Assembly (NCBI GenBank): GCA_910587255.1
Contig: CAJUKT010000035.1
Coordinates: 1 to 46,461 of the forward strand
Direction: 5' to 3'
From: an uncultured Oscillospiraceae bacterium
GTDB taxonomy: Bacteria > Bacillota > Clostridia > Oscillospirales > Oscillospiraceae
Length of the DNA: 46,461 nt
A model generated the notes under the pieces. It was not told where the DNA came from. It ran no database searches and worked only from the letters and a program-made list of their open reading frames with translations. Positions 15,749-24,156 of the stretch are shown piece by piece (position 1 is the stretch's first letter; each line of letters starts with the position of its first letter). Made by a program: the position numbers and the translations under genes.

Positions 15749-16978
15749 ATGGCCAGAAAAGCAAAGCGGGATCTGACCATCGAGCAGCAGCTGGCCCGGG
15801 GGCCCATCGACCTGCCCTTTTTGGCGCTGGTGATGCTGCTCACCGCCGTGGGGCTCATCATGGTGCTGTCCGCCTCCTATGCCTCGGCCATGTATAACCT
15901 GGACGCCGCCATCAACACCAAGGGAGACCCGCTGTACTTTTTCAAGCGGCAGTTCGGATTTGCGCTGCTGGGCGTGTTTGCCATGTTCGTCATCTCCAAA
16001 ATCGACTACCAGCACTTCCGCTGGATGTCCGTATTTGTGCTGGGGGCGTCCATTGTACTGATGCTGATGGTGTTTGTCCCCGGCATCGGCAAGACCGGCG
16101 GCGGCGCGCTGCGGTGGGTCAGCATTTTCGGCATCCGCTTCCAGCCCTCGGAGATCGCCAAGGTGGGCATTATCATGTTTTTCTCGGCCGGGCTTTCCAA
16201 ACGGAGCGGCCAGCCCGCCCCGCCCAAGAAGTGGAGCAAGCGCACCTTTACCGGTCGGATGGCCGCACGGCTGGACCGGGTGGGCCTGCTGGAGCTGCTG
16301 CCCTATGGGGCGGTGCTGGCGGTGGTGCTGGGCGTCATCGCCCTGCAGCACCACATGTCGGCCATGGTGCTGGTGGTGGTGGCGGCGGCCTCGGTGCTGT
16401 TTGCCTCGGGCATCTCGCTGGGCTGGTTTGCCGCAGGCGGCGCGCTGGTGGGCGGCGCGCTGATATGGATTATCACCCAGACGGATTACATGAAAGCCCG
16501 CATTGAGATCTGGCAGGACCCCTTTCTGGAGCCGCGCAAAGGCGGCTTCCAGCCCATCCAGTCCATGACCGCCATAGGCTCCGGGGGGCTTTTGGGGAAG
16601 GGGCTGGGCAACAGCAGCCAGAAGCACCTGTTCCTCCCGGAGGAGCACAACGACTACATCTTCTCCATCGCCTGCGAGGAGCTGGGCATGGTGGGGGCGT
16701 GCGTCATTATGGCGCTGTTCGCCCTGCTCATCATCCGGGGGTTCTGGCTGGCCCTCCACGCCCGGGACCGGTTCGGGACGCTGCTGGTGGTGGGCATCAC
16801 CTCGCTGACAGCCTTCCAGACCTTCTTCAATATCGGCGTGGTCACCAATTTTCTGCCGCCCACCGGCATCTCCCTGCCCTTCTTCAGCTACGGCGGCACA
16901 GCCCTGGCCATCCAGCTGGCGGAGATGGGGATGGTGCTCAGCGTGTCCCGGCAGATCGCCGCCCCCAAGGCGGAGTAG
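15749..16978 (+). CDS. ftsW: Peptidoglycan glycosyltransferase FtsW
   Basis: SEDS-family polytopic protein of 409 residues that polymerises lipid II at the septum with the cognate class B PBP. Characteristic stretches are FQPSEIAKVG around residue 132, a loop GGFQPIQSMTAIGSGGL around 266, LPEEHNDYIFSI around 298, and GISLPFFSYGGTAL around 375. About ten membrane segments are visible. SpoVE and RodA are close paralogs; placement between mraY and murG in a dcw cluster favours FtsW. A GGAGGAGAGG ribosome site precedes the ATG. Confidence 0.93.
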   Translation: MARKAKRDLTIEQQLARGPIDLPFLALVMLLTAVGLIMVLSASYASAMYNLDAAINTKGDPLYFFKRQFGFALLGVFAMFVISKIDYQHFRWMSVFVLGASIVLMLMVFVPGIGKTGGGALRWVSIFGIRFQPSEIAKVGIIMFFSAGLSKRSGQPAPPKKWSKRTFTGRMAARLDRVGLLELLPYGAVLAVVLGVIALQHHMSAMVLVVVAAASVLFASGISLGWFAAGGALVGGALIWIITQTDYMKARIEIWQDPFLEPRKGGFQPIQSMTAIGSGGLLGKGLGNSSQKHLFLPEEHNDYIFSIACEELGMVGACVIMALFALLIIRGFWLALHARDRFGTLLVVGITSLTAFQTFFNIGVVTNFLPPTGISLPFFSYGGTALAIQLAEMGMVLSVSRQIAAPKAE

Positions 16979-16990
16979 GAGAAAAGGGGC

Positions 16991-17021
16991 CCCCGCAAAG
17001 CCGGCCTTTGGCTTTGTGGGG
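16991..17021 (+). promoter_or_regulatory. Hairpin in the ftsW-murG spacer
   Basis: CCCCGCAAAGCC (16991-17002) pairs with GGCTTTGTGGGG (17010-17021), 12 pairs in RNA including one G-U, with a 7-base loop, starting 12 bases after the ftsW stop. There is no T-run, so it is more likely an RNA processing or stability element than a terminator. The rest of the 116-base spacer is low-complexity purine-rich sequence. Confidence 0.5.
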
Positions 17022-17094
17022 AGAGGACGAGCAGCGAAATGAGCGAGCTTTTGCCGAAAGGCGGAAGCGAGAGAATGGAGCTTGTGAGGACGAC

Positions 17095-18207
17095 ATGAGA
17101 GTGATATTTACCTGCGGCGGCTCGGCGGGCCACGTAAATCCAGCTCTGGCCGTGGCCCAGCAGTTTGAGGCCCACCACCCCGGCTGCGAGATCCTGTTTG
17201 TGGGCGCGGAGCGGGGGATGGAGCAGCGGCTGGTCAAGCAGGCGGGCTACCCCATTGAGACGGTGAAGGTGTCCACCTTTGAGCGCTCGTGGAGCTGGAA
17301 GGTCATCAAACATAATGTGGGCAGCGCCCTCAAGCTGCCCGTGGGGCAGTATGAGGCCGCCTCCATTTTAAAAAAATTCAGGCCCGATCTGGTGGTGGGC
17401 ACCGGGGGATATGCCTCCTATCCCGCCGTCCATGAGGCGGCCCGGCGGCGCATTCCCTGCGCCATCCATGAGTCCAACGCCTATCCGGGCCTCACCACCC
17501 GGGCGCTGGCCAATCAGGTGGGGCTGGTGATGGTGGGCTTCCCCGAGGCGGCGGCGTACTACAAGGACGCCAAGCGGGTGGCCGTCACCGGAACCCCCGT
17601 GCGGGGGGAGTTCTTCACCCTGGACCGGGAGCAGGCCAGGCTGCGGCTGGGGCTGCTGGACAGCCAGCCGCTGGTGATCTCCTTCTGGGGCTCCCAGGGA
17701 GCGGGGCATATGAGCGAAAAAACGGTGGATTTTGTGGAGCGCTGGGCTGCTGAGGGGCGGCAGTTCCACTACATCCACGCCGCCGGGCGGGATTATGAGG
17801 ACATGACCGCCGGGCTTGCCCGGCGCGGCGTAGCGGTGACGGACCGGGAGATCAGGCCCTATATTGACGACATGCCGGTGGTGATGGCCGCCGCCGATCT
17901 GGTTATCTGCCGGGCGGGGGCGTCCACCATCGGGGAGCTCACCGCCCTGGGCAAGCCCGCCATTTTGGTGCCCTCGCCCTTTGTGGCAGCCAACCATCAG
18001 TTTAAAAACGCCAAGGTGCTGTGCGACCGGGGCGGGGTGGAGCTGATGGAGGAAAAGGAGTGCACCGGGGAGGGGCTCTACCGGGCGGCCATGGAGCTGC
18101 TGGCCAACGGCGCCCGCCGGGCGGCCATGGGCCGGGCGCTGAGGGAGCTGGCCGCGCCACATGCCGCCCAGGACATCTATGAAAACCTTGTTAAGCTCAT
18201 GAAATAA
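17095..18207 (+). CDS. murG: UDP-N-acetylglucosamine--undecaprenyl-phosphate-MurNAc-pentapeptide GlcNAc transferase
   Basis: Peripheral membrane GT28 enzyme that adds GlcNAc to lipid I, giving lipid II. The 370 residues have the two-domain GT-B layout: glycine-rich CGGSAGHVNPALAV at the N-terminus, HESNAYPGLTTRAL near 125, and in the UDP-GlcNAc-binding C-domain SFWGSQGAGHMSE and CRAGASTIGELTALGKPAILVP's ASTIGE region around 278. The frame is open far upstream, but this ATG gives the family start MRVIFTCGGSAGH and has a GAGGA site. It lies between ftsW and murA, so lipid II synthesis and use are encoded together. Confidence 0.96.
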   Translation: MRVIFTCGGSAGHVNPALAVAQQFEAHHPGCEILFVGAERGMEQRLVKQAGYPIETVKVSTFERSWSWKVIKHNVGSALKLPVGQYEAASILKKFRPDLVVGTGGYASYPAVHEAARRRIPCAIHESNAYPGLTTRALANQVGLVMVGFPEAAAYYKDAKRVAVTGTPVRGEFFTLDREQARLRLGLLDSQPLVISFWGSQGAGHMSEKTVDFVERWAAEGRQFHYIHAAGRDYEDMTAGLARRGVAVTDREIRPYIDDMPVVMAAADLVICRAGASTIGELTALGKPAILVPSPFVAANHQFKNAKVLCDRGGVELMEEKECTGEGLYRAAMELLANGARRAAMGRALRELAAPHAAQDIYENLVKLMK

Positions 18208-18267
18208 CGGCTCAAAGCCCTTCCGCATAGGATGAAGCGAGATTTCTTTCTATGGGGAGGCTTTGCC

Positions 18268-19524
18268 ATGAGTGTGATGTATCTTCGGGGCGGGACGCCG
18301 CTGGAGGGGGAGCTGGCCGTTCACGGGGCGAAAAACAGCGTGCTGCCCATTCTGGCCGCCTGCCTGCTGGCACGAGGGCCGGTGGTGCTGCGCAACTGCC
18401 CGCAGCTCACCGACGTTACGGCGGCGCTGAATATCCTGCGCCGCCTGGGGTGCCGGGCGGAGCAGGAGGGGCACACCATCACGGTGGACCCTGCCGGGGC
18501 GTCCGGCTGCTCCGTGTCGGAGGAGCAGATGCGCTCCATGCGCTCGTCCATCATATTTCTGGGGCCGCTGCTGGCCCGGATGGGGGAGGCCCACCTTACA
18601 TATCCCGGCGGGTGTGAGCTGGGCCCCCGGCCCATTGACCTGCACCTGTCCGCCATCCGCGCCCTGGGGTGTGAGGTGAGCGAGGAACGGGGCATTCACT
18701 GCCAGGGGAGGCCGGCGGGGGGCGAGGTGCATCTGGCCCTGCCCAGCGTGGGGGCCACGGAGAACGCCATGCTGTGCGCTGTGGGGGCGTCCGGCCCCAC
18801 CACCATTGCCAACGCCGCCCGGGAGCCGGAGATCGGCGACCTCCAGAGCTTCCTCAACTGCCTGGGGGCCTGCGTCCGGGGGGCGGGCAGCTCCACCATC
18901 ACCGTGGAGGGGGGCAGGACGCTGTCCGGCGGGGAGTACACCGTCATGGGGGACCGCATTGTGGCGGCCACCCTGCTGTCCGCCGCGGCCTGTGCCGGAG
19001 GGCGGGTGCGGCTGGGCGGGGTGGACTGGCGGCATCTGGCCACGGTGCTCTCGGTGCTGCACCAGGCGGGGTGCCGGGTGGAGAGCAGATTGGAGTATGT
19101 GGAGCTGGAGCGGGACCGGGATATGCCGCTGAAAGGGGCGCCCACCATCCGTACCGCGCCCTACCCCGGCTTTCCCACCGACGCCCAGGCGCCCGTCATG
19201 GCGGCGCTGGCGGCGTCCCAGGGGTGCACGCTGTTTGTGGAGACCATGTTCGACAGCCGATACCGGCATGTGCCGGAGCTCATCCGCATGGGGGCGGACA
19301 TCACCACCGAGGGGCGGGTGGCCCTGGTGCGGGGTGTGGAGCGGCTCCACGGGGCGCGGGTAGAGGCCGCCGACCTGCGGGGAGGAGGGGCGCTGGCCGC
19401 CGCGGCCCTGGGTGCGGAGGGCGTCACAGCCCTGTCCGGCCTGAACCACATCGACCGGGGCTATGAGGGCCTGGAGGGGATGCTCCGCGCCCTGGGGGCC
19501 GATGTGGAGCGGCGGGAAGTGTGA
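18268..19524 (+). CDS. murA: UDP-N-acetylglucosamine 1-carboxyvinyltransferase
   Basis: First committed step of peptidoglycan synthesis: transfer of enolpyruvate from PEP to UDP-GlcNAc. Catalytic residues are present: K22-N23 in HGAKNSVLPI and C116 in YPGGCELGPRPID, the cysteine attacked by fosfomycin. The protein has 418 residues, normal for the family. An ATG 12 codons upstream (18232) is in frame, but GGGGAGG lies 7 bases before this one. Firmicutes often have two MurA copies; a second could lie elsewhere. It stands between murG and ftsQ. Confidence 0.95.
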   Translation: MSVMYLRGGTPLEGELAVHGAKNSVLPILAACLLARGPVVLRNCPQLTDVTAALNILRRLGCRAEQEGHTITVDPAGASGCSVSEEQMRSMRSSIIFLGPLLARMGEAHLTYPGGCELGPRPIDLHLSAIRALGCEVSEERGIHCQGRPAGGEVHLALPSVGATENAMLCAVGASGPTTIANAAREPEIGDLQSFLNCLGACVRGAGSSTITVEGGRTLSGGEYTVMGDRIVAATLLSAAACAGGRVRLGGVDWRHLATVLSVLHQAGCRVESRLEYVELERDRDMPLKGAPTIRTAPYPGFPTDAQAPVMAALAASQGCTLFVETMFDSRYRHVPELIRMGADITTEGRVALVRGVERLHGARVEAADLRGGGALAAAALGAEGVTALSGLNHIDRGYEGLEGMLRALGADVERREV

Positions 19525-19665
19525 GGATAGCCGCCTGGAGTGCGCAGCGCGAGGGGGGCGGCGTCCCCCGCAGGGTGTCTTTGGTCACTTTCTGAACAAG
19601 CAGAAAGCAGCCCCTGCCGGAGACGCCCCATTGCGGGACCGCAAAAGAGAATGGAGGTGACCACC

Positions 19666-20442
19666 ATGGCAAGACAGCGCAGGCACAGCCGGCCCAGCCG
19701 CCGCCGGGGCCGCTTCGGCGGGCTGTATAAGGTGATGTCCGTGCTGCTCATTGCCGCGGCGGTCATCACCGCCTGCGTGGTCTTTTTCCGGGTGAATGCC
19801 ATCCAGGTGGAGGGCAATGTACGCTACACGCCGGAAGAGATCATTGATGCCTCCGGCATCCAGCTGGGGGACAACCTCATCGCACTGTCCAGGGTGCGGA
19901 TCTCCGCAGGCATACGCGCCCAGCTGCCCTATGTGGAGGGGGTGAGCATTCACCGCTCCTACCCGGACAAGCTGGTGATCCGGGTGACGGAGCGGGTGGC
20001 GTCGGCGTCGGTGGACTCCGCCGAGGGCAGATGGCTCATTTCCTCCCAGGGGAAGCTGTTGGAAAAGGACAATGGCAGCGTCAAAACCGTGCAGATCGAC
20101 GGCCTGACGGCGGTGAGCCCTTTCGCTGGAGGGATGCTCCAGGTGGCGGAAGGGGAGCAGGCCACCCTGGGCTATGTGAAGGAGCTGCTGGCGGCGGTGG
20201 AGAACTATGGGATGCTGGAGCAGAGCACCCGGATTGAGTGCAGCTCGGCCACCTCCATGACGCTGTATTACGGCATTTACCGCATCAAGCTGCCCCGGGG
20301 CGGGGATTACGACTACTGTGTACGGCTGGCCCAGGCCGCTTTGGACAGCGGATTGTCCAGTGGAAAAATCCAGGAGGGGCAGGGCGGGCTGCTGGACCTG
20401 ACGGTGACTGAGGACCGGGCGCGGTTCATCCCGGACCACTAA
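19666..20442 (+). CDS. ftsQ: Cell division protein FtsQ/DivIB
   Basis: A bitopic division protein of 258 residues that bridges FtsL/FtsB-type proteins and the septal synthase. It has a basic cytoplasmic tail (RQRRHSRPSRRRGR), one membrane segment at about 22-42, then a POTRA domain beginning VNAIQVEGNVRYTPEEI and running to about 110, then the FtsQ/DivIB beta domain. GGAGGTG lies 7 bases before this ATG, which overrules the longer open frame reaching into the upstream spacer. It is followed by ftsZ, with no ftsA between them. Confidence 0.9.
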   Translation: MARQRRHSRPSRRRGRFGGLYKVMSVLLIAAAVITACVVFFRVNAIQVEGNVRYTPEEIIDASGIQLGDNLIALSRVRISAGIRAQLPYVEGVSIHRSYPDKLVIRVTERVASASVDSAEGRWLISSQGKLLEKDNGSVKTVQIDGLTAVSPFAGGMLQVAEGEQATLGYVKELLAAVENYGMLEQSTRIECSSATSMTLYYGIYRIKLPRGGDYDYCVRLAQAALDSGLSSGKIQEGQGGLLDLTVTEDRARFIPDH

Positions 20443-20469
20443 AAAATTTCTCCAGCACGCAGCTTTCTA

Positions 20470-20498
20470 TTGACTGTATGGGGAAAAAAGGGTACAAT
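20470..20498 (+). promoter_or_regulatory. Sigma-A promoter of ftsZ
   Basis: TTGACT (20470-20475), 17-base spacer, TACAAT (20493-20498), in the 124-base gap between ftsQ and ftsZ. It gives ftsZ its own transcript in addition to any read-through from the dcw operon. Confidence 0.85.
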
Positions 20499-20566
20499 AC
20501 AACAAGATATAGCTTGCGCTTTGGAATGGATAACTATTCGTTGTTTTACATAGGAGGATCATGGGT

Positions 20567-21724
20567 ATGGCTTTTGTAATGGATTCCACCGCCAACCACG
20601 AGGACGTTTTAAAGGTCATCGGCGTAGGCGGCGGCGGCAATAATGTTGTGAACCGAATGGTTCGTTCCGGGATGCAGGGCGTGGAGTTCATCGCGGTGAA
20701 CACCGACCGGCAGTGCCTCAGCGCCTCTGAGGCCACCCAGAAGCTGGCCATCGGCGAGAAGCTCACCGGCGGGAAGGGCGCGGGGGCCAACCCCGACGTG
20801 GGCCGGGAGTCCGCCAAGGAGAGCAAGGAGCAGATCACCGCCCTGCTGGAGGGGGCTGACATGGTGTTCGTCACTGCCGGCATGGGGGGCGGCACCGGCA
20901 CCGGCGCGGCCCCCGTGGTGGCCGAAATCGCCAAGGAGAAGGGCATCCTGACCGTGGGCGTGGTCACCAAGCCCTTTAACTTTGAGGGCCGCCGCCGCAT
21001 GGATCAGGCGGCCCAGGGCATCGAGGAGCTGCGGCAGAAGGTGGATTCCCTGGTCATCATCCCAAACGACCGCCTCCAGTACGCCACCGATGAGAAAATC
21101 ACCTTTGCCAACGCCTTTGCCATCGCCGACGATGTGCTGCGCCAGGCGGTGCAGTCCATCTCCGACCTGATTAAGACCACGGGCCTCATCAACCTGGACT
21201 TTGCCGATGTCACCGCCGTGATGAAGGACGCGGGGCTGGCCCACATGGGCGTGGGCCGGGCCGCGGGCAAGAACAAGGCGGAGGAGGCCACCCGCATCGC
21301 CATCAACAGCCCCTTGTTGGAGACCTCCATTCAGGGGGCAAAGGGCATCATCGTCAACATCACCGGGCCCATGGACATGGGGCTGGAGGAGGTGGAGCAG
21401 GCCGCTGAGATGGTCAAGCAGGTGGCCGACCCCGACGCGCTGTTCATGATGGGTACCGCTTTCGACGACACGCTGGAGGACGAGCTGCGGGTTACCGTCA
21501 TCGCCACCGGCTTCGGCGCCATTGATAACCCTGTCCCGGAGAAGGAGGGAGAGCAGCCCGTCCAGGCCAAGGCCCGGCCCAAGGCCCCGGCGGAGGACAA
21601 GCCCAAGTGCGTCCCGGCCGGGGTGGGGCCTGTCATGCCGCCCAAGCCCCTGTCGGAGACCGCCGCCGAGCAGGTGGAGGCCGATCCCTTTGACGATATC
21701 TTCCGTATTTTCAACAAACGATGA
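20567..21724 (+). CDS. ftsZ: Cell division GTPase FtsZ
   Basis: Tubulin-like GTPase that forms the Z ring. The tubulin signature GGGTGTG lies at about residues 107-113 from this start; IGVGGGGNNVVNRM is the N-terminal nucleotide loop and NLDFADV the T7 synergy loop. A ~70-residue Pro/Glu-rich linker ends in DPFDDIFRIFNKR, the C-terminal peptide that binds FtsA, SepF or ZipA-type partners. Total 385 residues. An ATG two codons earlier (20561) lies only 3 bases from AGGAGG, whereas this one is 9 away; either is possible. It has its own promoter and a downstream hairpin. Confidence 0.98.
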   Translation: MAFVMDSTANHEDVLKVIGVGGGGNNVVNRMVRSGMQGVEFIAVNTDRQCLSASEATQKLAIGEKLTGGKGAGANPDVGRESAKESKEQITALLEGADMVFVTAGMGGGTGTGAAPVVAEIAKEKGILTVGVVTKPFNFEGRRRMDQAAQGIEELRQKVDSLVIIPNDRLQYATDEKITFANAFAIADDVLRQAVQSISDLIKTTGLINLDFADVTAVMKDAGLAHMGVGRAAGKNKAEEATRIAINSPLLETSIQGAKGIIVNITGPMDMGLEEVEQAAEMVKQVADPDALFMMGTAFDDTLEDELRVTVIATGFGAIDNPVPEKEGEQPVQAKARPKAPAEDKPKCVPAGVGPVMPPKPLSETAAEQVEADPFDDIFRIFNKR

Positions 21725-21729
21725 ACAAT

Positions 21730-21758
21730 GCCCCTCCCGGCTGGATACCGGGAGGGGC
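21730..21758 (+). terminator. Hairpin terminator after ftsZ
   Basis: GCCCCTCCCGG (21730-21740) pairs perfectly with CCGGGAGGGGC (21748-21758), loop of 7, starting 6 bases after the ftsZ stop. The T-tail is short (TT), so some read-through into the SPL-like gene is likely. Confidence 0.8.
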
Positions 21759-21789
21759 TTGCGCCACCCGGCAGAAGGGGGAGAGAGCC

Positions 21790-22680
21790 GTGGAGACCAT
21801 ACCGGCTAAGCATCTGCTCCACCGCAGCCGGTCTACGGAGTGGTTTGGAACCGACCACACCATGAACATCTACCGGGGATGCTGCCACGGCTGCCTGTAC
21901 TGCGACAGCCGCAGCAGCTGCTACCAGATTGAGGAATTTGACACGGTGCGGGCCAAGGCGGACGCCCTGCGCATCCTCCGGGACGACCTGGCGCGGAAGG
22001 TGCGGCCTGCCTTCATCAGCACAGGGTCCATGAGCGACCCCTACAATCCCTTTGAGGGGGAGCTGGAGCTCACCCGCCACGCCCTGGAGCTGATCGACGC
22101 CTACAACTGCGGCGTGGCCATTGCCACCAAGGGCGACCTGATTGCGCGGGATATTGATATCCTGCGCTCCATTCGGGCCCATTCCCCGGTGGTATGCAAG
22201 CTCACCGTCACCACCGCGGACGACGCGCTGGCGGCCAAAATTGAGCCCAACGCGCCGTCCCCCAGCCGGCGGCTGGCGGCGCTGGAAAAGCTGTCCGGGG
22301 CGGGGCTGTTCGCTGGGGTGCTGCTGATGCCGGTGCTGCCCTTTCTGGAGGACAGCGTGGAAAATGTGCTCTTGGTGGTGGATGGCGCGGCCAGGGCTGG
22401 GGCGAAATTTGTCTATCCCGCCCTGGGCGTCACCATGCGGCAGGGCCAGCGGGAGTATTTTTTGGACGGGCTGGAGCGGGCCTTTCCCGGCCAGGGGTTG
22501 AAAGCACGCTACCTGCGGCAGTTTGGGGAGCGTTACCAGTGCGCCTCCCCCCGGGCGGGAGCGCTGTGGAAGGCATTTGCCGCCGCCTGCCGGGAGAGGG
22601 GCCTTTTGTACGACATGAAATCCATCATACGGGCGGCTGCCCTGGGCGGCGGGGACCGGCAGCTCACATTTTTTGACTGA
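21790..22680 (+). CDS. SPL-family radical SAM protein
   Basis: A 296-residue radical SAM protein related to spore photoproduct lyase. Counting from this GTG, C31, C35 and C38 form the Fe4S4-binding CX3CX2C in RGCCHGCLYCDSR, preceded by the family's FGTDHTMNIY. An ATG at 21721 overlapping the ftsZ stop is open, but it would place the ftsZ terminator inside the coding sequence and add residues without family resemblance; GGGGGAGAG lies just before the GTG. The family repairs spore photoproduct in known members, but many homologs in anaerobes have unknown substrates, so no specific reaction is claimed. It lies 15 bases before gluQ. Confidence 0.85.
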   Translation: METIPAKHLLHRSRSTEWFGTDHTMNIYRGCCHGCLYCDSRSSCYQIEEFDTVRAKADALRILRDDLARKVRPAFISTGSMSDPYNPFEGELELTRHALELIDAYNCGVAIATKGDLIARDIDILRSIRAHSPVVCKLTVTTADDALAAKIEPNAPSPSRRLAALEKLSGAGLFAGVLLMPVLPFLEDSVENVLLVVDGAARAGAKFVYPALGVTMRQGQREYFLDGLERAFPGQGLKARYLRQFGERYQCASPRAGALWKAFAAACRERGLLYDMKSIIRAAALGGGDRQLTFFD

Positions 22681-22695
22681 AGGGGGAAGCGGGCA

Positions 22696-23622
22696 ATGAC
22701 GGTGAAGGGACGATTTGCCCCCACCCCCAGCGGACGGATGCACCTGGGAAATCTGCTCTCGGCGCTGCTGGCCTGGCTGGACGTGCGTAGCGTGGGGGGA
22801 GAACTGGTGCTGCGCATTGAGGATTTGGACACCCAGCGCACTAGCCCGGACTTTGCCGCACAGCTTATGGATGACCTGCGTTGGCTGGGGCTGGACTGGG
22901 ATGAGGGCGGGCTGGAGCCGGAATACATGCAGAGCTGCCGCACGGCCTACTACGAGGACGCCTTTCGGGCTTTAGGGGAAAGGGGGCTGCTCTACCCGTG
23001 CTATTGCTCCCGGACAGAGCGGATGGCGGCCTGCGCCCCCCACCGGGACGATGGCGCGGTGGTGTACTCCGGGAAGTGCTACCATCTGACGGCGGCGGAG
23101 CGGCAGGCGCTGGAGGGTCAGGGCCGCCGCCCGGCCTGGAGGGTGCGGTGCCCCGATGTGACGGTGGCACTGGAGGACGGGAACTGCGGCCCCTACGCCG
23201 AGAATCTGGCCCATGACTGCGGGGACTTTATTGTCCGGCGGTCCGACGGGGTGTTTGCCTATCAGCTGGCGGTGGTGGTGGACGACGCGCTCATGGGGGT
23301 GAACCATGTGGTGCGGGGGAGGGATCTGCTGTGCTCCGCCCCCCGGCAGGCATGGCTGCATGAGGTGCTGGGATACGGGCCGCCAAGGTTTTTCCACACG
23401 CCGCTGCTGCTCTCGCCCGACGGCCGGCGGCTGGCCAAGCGGGACCGGGATCTGGATATGGGTGCGCTGCGGGAGCGGTATACGCCCCAGGAGCTCACCG
23501 GGCTGCTGGCCTTTTACGCAGGTCTGATGGACAGGCCGGAAAAAGTGACAGCCGGGGAGCTTGTCCGCCAGTTCTCCTGGGCAAAAGTGCCGAAAAATGA
23601 CGTTGTGGTTTGTATATCTTGA
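22696..23622 (+). CDS. gluQ: Glutamyl-Q tRNA(Asp) synthetase
   Basis: A 308-residue paralog of the glutamyl-tRNA synthetase catalytic domain that lacks an anticodon-binding domain. It attaches glutamate to queuosine in the wobble position of tRNA(Asp). The HIGH-like motif is SGRMHLGN (H16), the KMSKS-like motif is RRLAKRD, and the zinc site has YPCYCSR near residue 101 with a further cysteine in SGKCYHL. AGGGGGAAG precedes the ATG. Length and missing C-terminal region separate it from GltX. Its presence implies queuosine-modified tRNA in this organism. Its stop overlaps the -35 box of the next gene. Confidence 0.92.
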   Translation: MTVKGRFAPTPSGRMHLGNLLSALLAWLDVRSVGGELVLRIEDLDTQRTSPDFAAQLMDDLRWLGLDWDEGGLEPEYMQSCRTAYYEDAFRALGERGLLYPCYCSRTERMAACAPHRDDGAVVYSGKCYHLTAAERQALEGQGRRPAWRVRCPDVTVALEDGNCGPYAENLAHDCGDFIVRRSDGVFAYQLAVVVDDALMGVNHVVRGRDLLCSAPRQAWLHEVLGYGPPRFFHTPLLLSPDGRRLAKRDRDLDMGALRERYTPQELTGLLAFYAGLMDRPEKVTAGELVRQFSWAKVPKNDVVVCIS

Positions 23623-23647
23623 CATTGCCCGGGACAGAGCGTACAAT
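23619..23647 (+). promoter_or_regulatory. Sigma-A promoter of the lipoprotein gene and probably guaB
   Basis: TTGACA (23619-23624), 17-base spacer, TACAAT (23642-23647). The -35 box overlaps the gluQ stop codon TGA (23620-23622). The next two genes are only 25 bases apart, so this is probably also the guaB promoter. Confidence 0.88.
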
Positions 23648-23678
23648 GGGAAAAATATTCTAATGGAGGGAGCCCTTT

Positions 23679-24131
23679 ATGAAAAAAGCGTTGTGCCTGT
23701 CTGCTTTGCTGGCCCTGGCGCTGTCGCTGGCAGGCTGTACGCAGGATCTGCCTCCGGGGACTGCCGGTGATCCCTGGGGCCTGGCGCTGACGGCCAGTGA
23801 GGCCGGCCCCACTGGATGCCGCCTGACTTATGAGCAGTCCGGCGGGAAGGCCGCAGGCCGTCTGCAATATGGCAGGGCGTATCATGTGGAGCGGGAGGAG
23901 GACGGCATATGGTCTGCGCTGCCCTTTGCCTCCGGCGATGATGAGGTATTCTGGACGTTGGAGGCGTATGAGATTGCCAGAGACAGCAGTCACAGCGTTT
24001 CTTTGGACTGGAGTGACCTCTACGGCGAACTCCTGCCGGGACGTTACAGGGTCTGTAAAGAGATCATGGATTTCCAGGGGCCTGGAGAGTACGATGTCTG
24101 TAATTATTACGCAGAATTTGAAGTGGAATAA
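23679..24131 (+). CDS. Lipoprotein with Ig-like domain, function unknown
   Basis: A 150-residue secreted lipoprotein. It has a type II signal peptide (MKKALCLSALL) and lipobox LAGC with the lipidated C20. The rest is one beta-rich domain; YHVEREEDGIWSALPF followed by LDWSDLYGELLPGRYRV resembles the bacterial Ig-like domain seen in many small Firmicutes lipoproteins. Ligand and role are unknown. It has a near-consensus promoter, a GGAGGGAG ribosome site, and precedes guaB by 25 bases without a terminator, so the two are probably on one transcript although no functional link is evident. Confidence 0.85.
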   Translation: MKKALCLSALLALALSLAGCTQDLPPGTAGDPWGLALTASEAGPTGCRLTYEQSGGKAAGRLQYGRAYHVEREEDGIWSALPFASGDDEVFWTLEAYEIARDSSHSVSLDWSDLYGELLPGRYRVCKEIMDFQGPGEYDVCNYYAEFEVE

Positions 24132-24156
24132 ATTCTAAGACAGGAGAGATGAGACT

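Noticed and set aside
21721..21790. ATG overlapping the ftsZ stop as start of the SPL-like gene
   Set aside because: It would put the 11-bp ftsZ terminator in the coding region and add 23 residues without family resemblance; the GTG at 21790 has a better ribosome site.
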